Assembly: GCA_963766375.1 (NCBI GenBank)
Contig: CAVXZG010000018.1
Span: 1-26,950 of the forward strand
Source of the DNA: AC-32 sp963766375
GTDB taxonomy: Bacteria; Actinomycetota; Thermoleophilia; Gaiellales; Gaiellaceae
Length of the DNA: 26,950 nt
Direction of reading: 5' to 3'
Part shown: positions 24,941-26,950 of the stretch, in pieces
Position numbering within the stretch: the stretch's first letter is position 1
How the letters are laid out: each line of letters opens with the position of its first letter
The notes under the pieces: generated by a model
What the model was told of the DNA's origin: nothing
The model's database searches: none
What the model saw: only the letters and a program-made list of their open reading frames with translations
Program-made: the position numbers and the translations under genes

Positions 24941-25711
24941 GTGAACGCGCCGCCCACCCCGACACTGGAGCTTCGCGGGGTCTCCAAGAACTTCGGCTCC
25001 GTGCAGGCGCTACAGGAGGTCGACCTCGAGGTTCGAGACGGCGAGGTGATGGCGCTCGTCGGTGACAACGGCGCCGGCAAGTCCACCCTGATCAAGTGCG
25101 TCGCCGGGATCTACTCGATCGACGGCGGCGAGATCCTGTTCGAAGGGAACCGCGTTTCGATCCACGGGCCGAAGGACGCGGCAAAGCTCGGGATCGAGGT
25201 CGTTTACCAGGATCTCGCGCTCGCCGACAACCTCGACGTCGTCCAGAACATGTACCTCGGGCGCGAGGAGCACGACCTCTTCTTCCGCCTGAAGGAGTCG
25301 CCCATGGAGCAGAAGACCGCCGAGACGCTCGCGTCCCTCTCGGTGACGACGATCAGGTCGGTGCGCCAGCCGGTGGCGACGCTCTCCGGCGGCCAGCGCC
25401 AGTCGGTCGCGGTCGCCCGGGCGGTGATGTGGAACAACCGCGTCGTCTTCCTCGACGAGCCGACCGCGGCGCTCGGAGTGGCCCAAACCCGGCAGGTGCT
25501 GGCCCTCGTCAAGCGTCTCGCCGAGCAGGGCATCGCCGTCGTGCTCGTCTCGCACAACCTCGTCGACGTCTTCGAGGTGGCCGACCGGATCACGGTCCTG
25601 CGGCTCGGCCGGGACATCGGCGTCTACGAGAGGGACAAGACGAACCAGCAGGAGATCGTGGAGGCAATCACGTTCGGAGCAGCGCACAAGGAGACGGAGG
25701 TCGCGACCTGA
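24941..25711 (+). CDS. Single-domain sugar ABC transporter ATPase (XylG/FrcA-like)
   Basis: A 256-residue NBD. Walker A is GDNGAGKST (~41-49). VSIHGPKDAAKLGIEVVYQD holds the Q-loop; signature LSGGQRQSVAVARAVMW, Walker B VVFLDEPTAALGV and switch His in VLVSHNLVDVFEVADRI follow. It is a single NBD, unlike the ~500-residue double XylG of enterobacteria, so it must dimerise. GTG 24941 is supported by the domain start; no good ribosome site is visible, and the preceding hairpin ends 15 bases upstream. Its TGA overlaps the CTG start proposed for the permease. Confidence 0.9.
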   Translation: MNAPPTPTLELRGVSKNFGSVQALQEVDLEVRDGEVMALVGDNGAGKSTLIKCVAGIYSIDGGEILFEGNRVSIHGPKDAAKLGIEVVYQDLALADNLDVVQNMYLGREEHDLFFRLKESPMEQKTAETLASLSVTTIRSVRQPVATLSGGQRQSVAVARAVMWNNRVVFLDEPTAALGVAQTRQVLALVKRLAEQGIAVVLVSHNLVDVFEVADRITVLRLGRDIGVYERDKTNQQEIVEAITFGAAHKETEVAT

Positions 25712-26940
25712 GCACCGCCGCACCTGTCGAGGTCCAGGCAGCGGCCACCGAGGACGCCAGCGTCGGCGCGCTGATGCGTGCCCGCTGGGAGGCATTCAAG
25801 GGCGGCGATGTGGGCAGCCTGCCGGTGATCGTCGGGGTGATCGCGATCACGATCTTCTTCACCTCCAAGAGCAACATCTTCTTCACTGCGGTCAACTTCT
25901 CGAACCTGATCCAGCAGATGGCGGGGGTGACCGTGATCGCGATCGGGGTCGTCTTCGTTCTCCTGATCGGCGAGATCGACCTCTCGATCGGCTACGTCAG
26001 CGGCCTCGCGGGCGTGATCGTCGCCGAGCTCCAGGTCGCCGGGTCGAGCCACGACTACCCCGGCCTGATCGCGATCGCGGCGGCGGTCGGCGCAGGCGCG
26101 GCGATCGGCGCGCTCCAGGGCTCCTTCGTGGCGCTGATCGGGGTGCCCTCGTTCGTGGTGACCTTGGCCGGGCTGCTCATCTGGCAGGGGGTGATCCTGA
26201 AGGCGCTCGGAAGCGAGGGCGTGATCGGGATCCAGGACCACCAGATCAACGACGTGGCGAACTATGTGCTGACCAAGAACACCGGCTGGATCGTGGCGAT
26301 CGTGTTCACGGTCGGGTACGCGCTTGCCGCCTTCGGCACCTACCTGAGCCGCAGGCGGGCCGGCCTTCCGGCCGGCAACGTGATCGTCACGATTGCTCGC
26401 GTTGCGTTCTTCAGCTTGCTCGCCTTCGCCGCGGTTGCGGTCTGCAACCACTACCGGGGCGTACCCCTGGTCGGCCTGATCGTCCTCTTCCTGACGGTTC
26501 TCGGCGCGTACGTCGCCGGACGGACGACCTTCGGGCGCCACGTCTACGCGGTGGGCGGGAACGCCGAGGCCGCGCGCCGGGCAGGTATCAACGTGAAGCT
26601 GATCCGAATCTTCGTTTTCATGATCTCCGGGGCCATGGCGGCGATGGGCGGGATCATCTTCGCCTCCCGTCTGAACTCGGTCGACCTGACCGCCGGCGGG
26701 GGCACGATCCTGCTCGACTCGATCTCGGCGGCGGTGATCGGTGGCGTCAGCCTCTTCGGCGGCCGCGGCCGGGTCAGCGGCGCGCTCTTCGGCGGGCTGA
26801 TCATCGGCATGATCGCCAACGGGATCGACCTGGTCGGCTACACCGACGCGGTCAAGTACATCACGACCGGCGTGATCCTGCTCGCGGCCGTGACGCTAGA
26901 CACTGTGGCGCGTCGTCGGCAGGCCGCAGCCGGCCGCTAG
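25708..26940 (+). CDS. XylH-like sugar ABC transporter permease, probable CTG start
   Basis: About 410 residues with roughly ten to twelve helices. RARWEAFKGGDVGSLPVIVG leads into helix 1; then VVFVLLIGEIDLSIGYVSGL, VPSFVVTLAGLLIWQGVILK, coupling-loop VYAVGGNAEAARRAGINVKL and GGVSLFGGRGRVSGALFGGL. This matches XylH-type permeases. CTG 25708 is proposed as the start: GGAGG ends seven bases before it and it overlaps the ATPase stop as CTGA, like the ATGA/GTGA junctions elsewhere here. The extra N-terminus (STAAPVEVQAAATEDASVGA) has a composition usual in relatives. The first canonical start, ATG 25774, has no comparable site. The gene ends ten bases before the window edge. Confidence 0.88.
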   Translation: MSTAAPVEVQAAATEDASVGALMRARWEAFKGGDVGSLPVIVGVIAITIFFTSKSNIFFTAVNFSNLIQQMAGVTVIAIGVVFVLLIGEIDLSIGYVSGLAGVIVAELQVAGSSHDYPGLIAIAAAVGAGAAIGALQGSFVALIGVPSFVVTLAGLLIWQGVILKALGSEGVIGIQDHQINDVANYVLTKNTGWIVAIVFTVGYALAAFGTYLSRRRAGLPAGNVIVTIARVAFFSLLAFAAVAVCNHYRGVPLVGLIVLFLTVLGAYVAGRTTFGRHVYAVGGNAEAARRAGINVKLIRIFVFMISGAMAAMGGIIFASRLNSVDLTAGGGTILLDSISAAVIGGVSLFGGRGRVSGALFGGLIIGMIANGIDLVGYTDAVKYITTGVILLAAVTLDTVARRRQAAAGR

Positions 26941-26950
26941 TTCGGGCGAG

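Noticed and set aside
25096..26940. 614-residue open frame extending the XylH-like permease upstream
   Set aside because: The N-terminal ~200 residues are the ATPase read out of frame; the permease proper begins near 25708.

Overview
The window reads as high-GC, gene-dense chromosomal DNA of an actinobacterium. Gene content and protein style (BMP-type and ribose/xylose-type ABC importers, ROK kinase, LacI regulator, MFS-cNMP fusion, many GTG/TTG starts, AGGAGG-like ribosome sites) suggest a soil or sediment Thermoleophilia-like lineage (Gaiellales/Solirubrobacterales). That placement is inference. No rRNA, tRNA, CRISPR array, insertion sequence or phage gene was seen.

Layout. 1-3.3 kb (+): tail of a zinc alcohol dehydrogenase, a small membrane protein, a secreted Pro/Gly/His-rich protein and an orphan sensor histidine kinase. 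3.3-4.0 kb: two divergent paralogous small proteins with a C-E-C-x4-C motif, separated by a perfect palindrome. 4.0-5.7 kb (-): an MFS transporter fused to a cyclic-nucleotide-binding domain. 5.8 kb (+): a 48-residue acidic peptide made of two copies of a 16-residue unit, followed by a terminator. 6.0-11.1 kb (-): a BMP-family (nucleoside-type) ABC importer in the order binding protein, ATPase, permease, permease, then a small NfeD-like protein. 11.2-14.4 kb (-): a LacI regulator, a ROK sugar kinase, a secreted sorbosone-dehydrogenase-like protein and a small orphan ORF. 14.5-20.6 kb (+), divergent from lacI: a FrcBCA-like sugar importer, Gfo/Idh oxidoreductase, aldo/keto reductase, FrcK-like P-loop kinase and maltose-acetyltransferase-like enzyme. 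20.6-23.7 kb (-): a class III aminotransferase, a GGDEF diguanylate cyclase and a secreted protein with about 76 consecutive prolines. 23.8-26.9 kb (+): a XylF-like binding protein, an ATPase and a XylH-like permease.

The 11.4-20.6 kb block looks like one LacI-controlled sugar-use locus. Two matching operator-like palindromes lie in the divergent promoter. They probably let one sugar signal control uptake on one side and phosphorylation and periplasmic oxidation on the other. The sugar cannot be named from sequence; the importer resembles fructose/ribose systems most.

Two technical points shape the annotation. First, seven genes carry single-base frameshifts (eight in all), every one an extra base outside a homopolymer. 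Removing one base each (two in the BMP gene) restores full family-length proteins, so consensus error is the likeliest cause and these genes are described here as repaired. Second, several genes have no ATG/GTG/TTG where the protein must begin; three of them begin inside 4-base overlaps with the upstream stop (ATAG, GTAG, CTGA). All three ABC binding proteins lack the lipobox cysteine normally expected in a Gram-positive.
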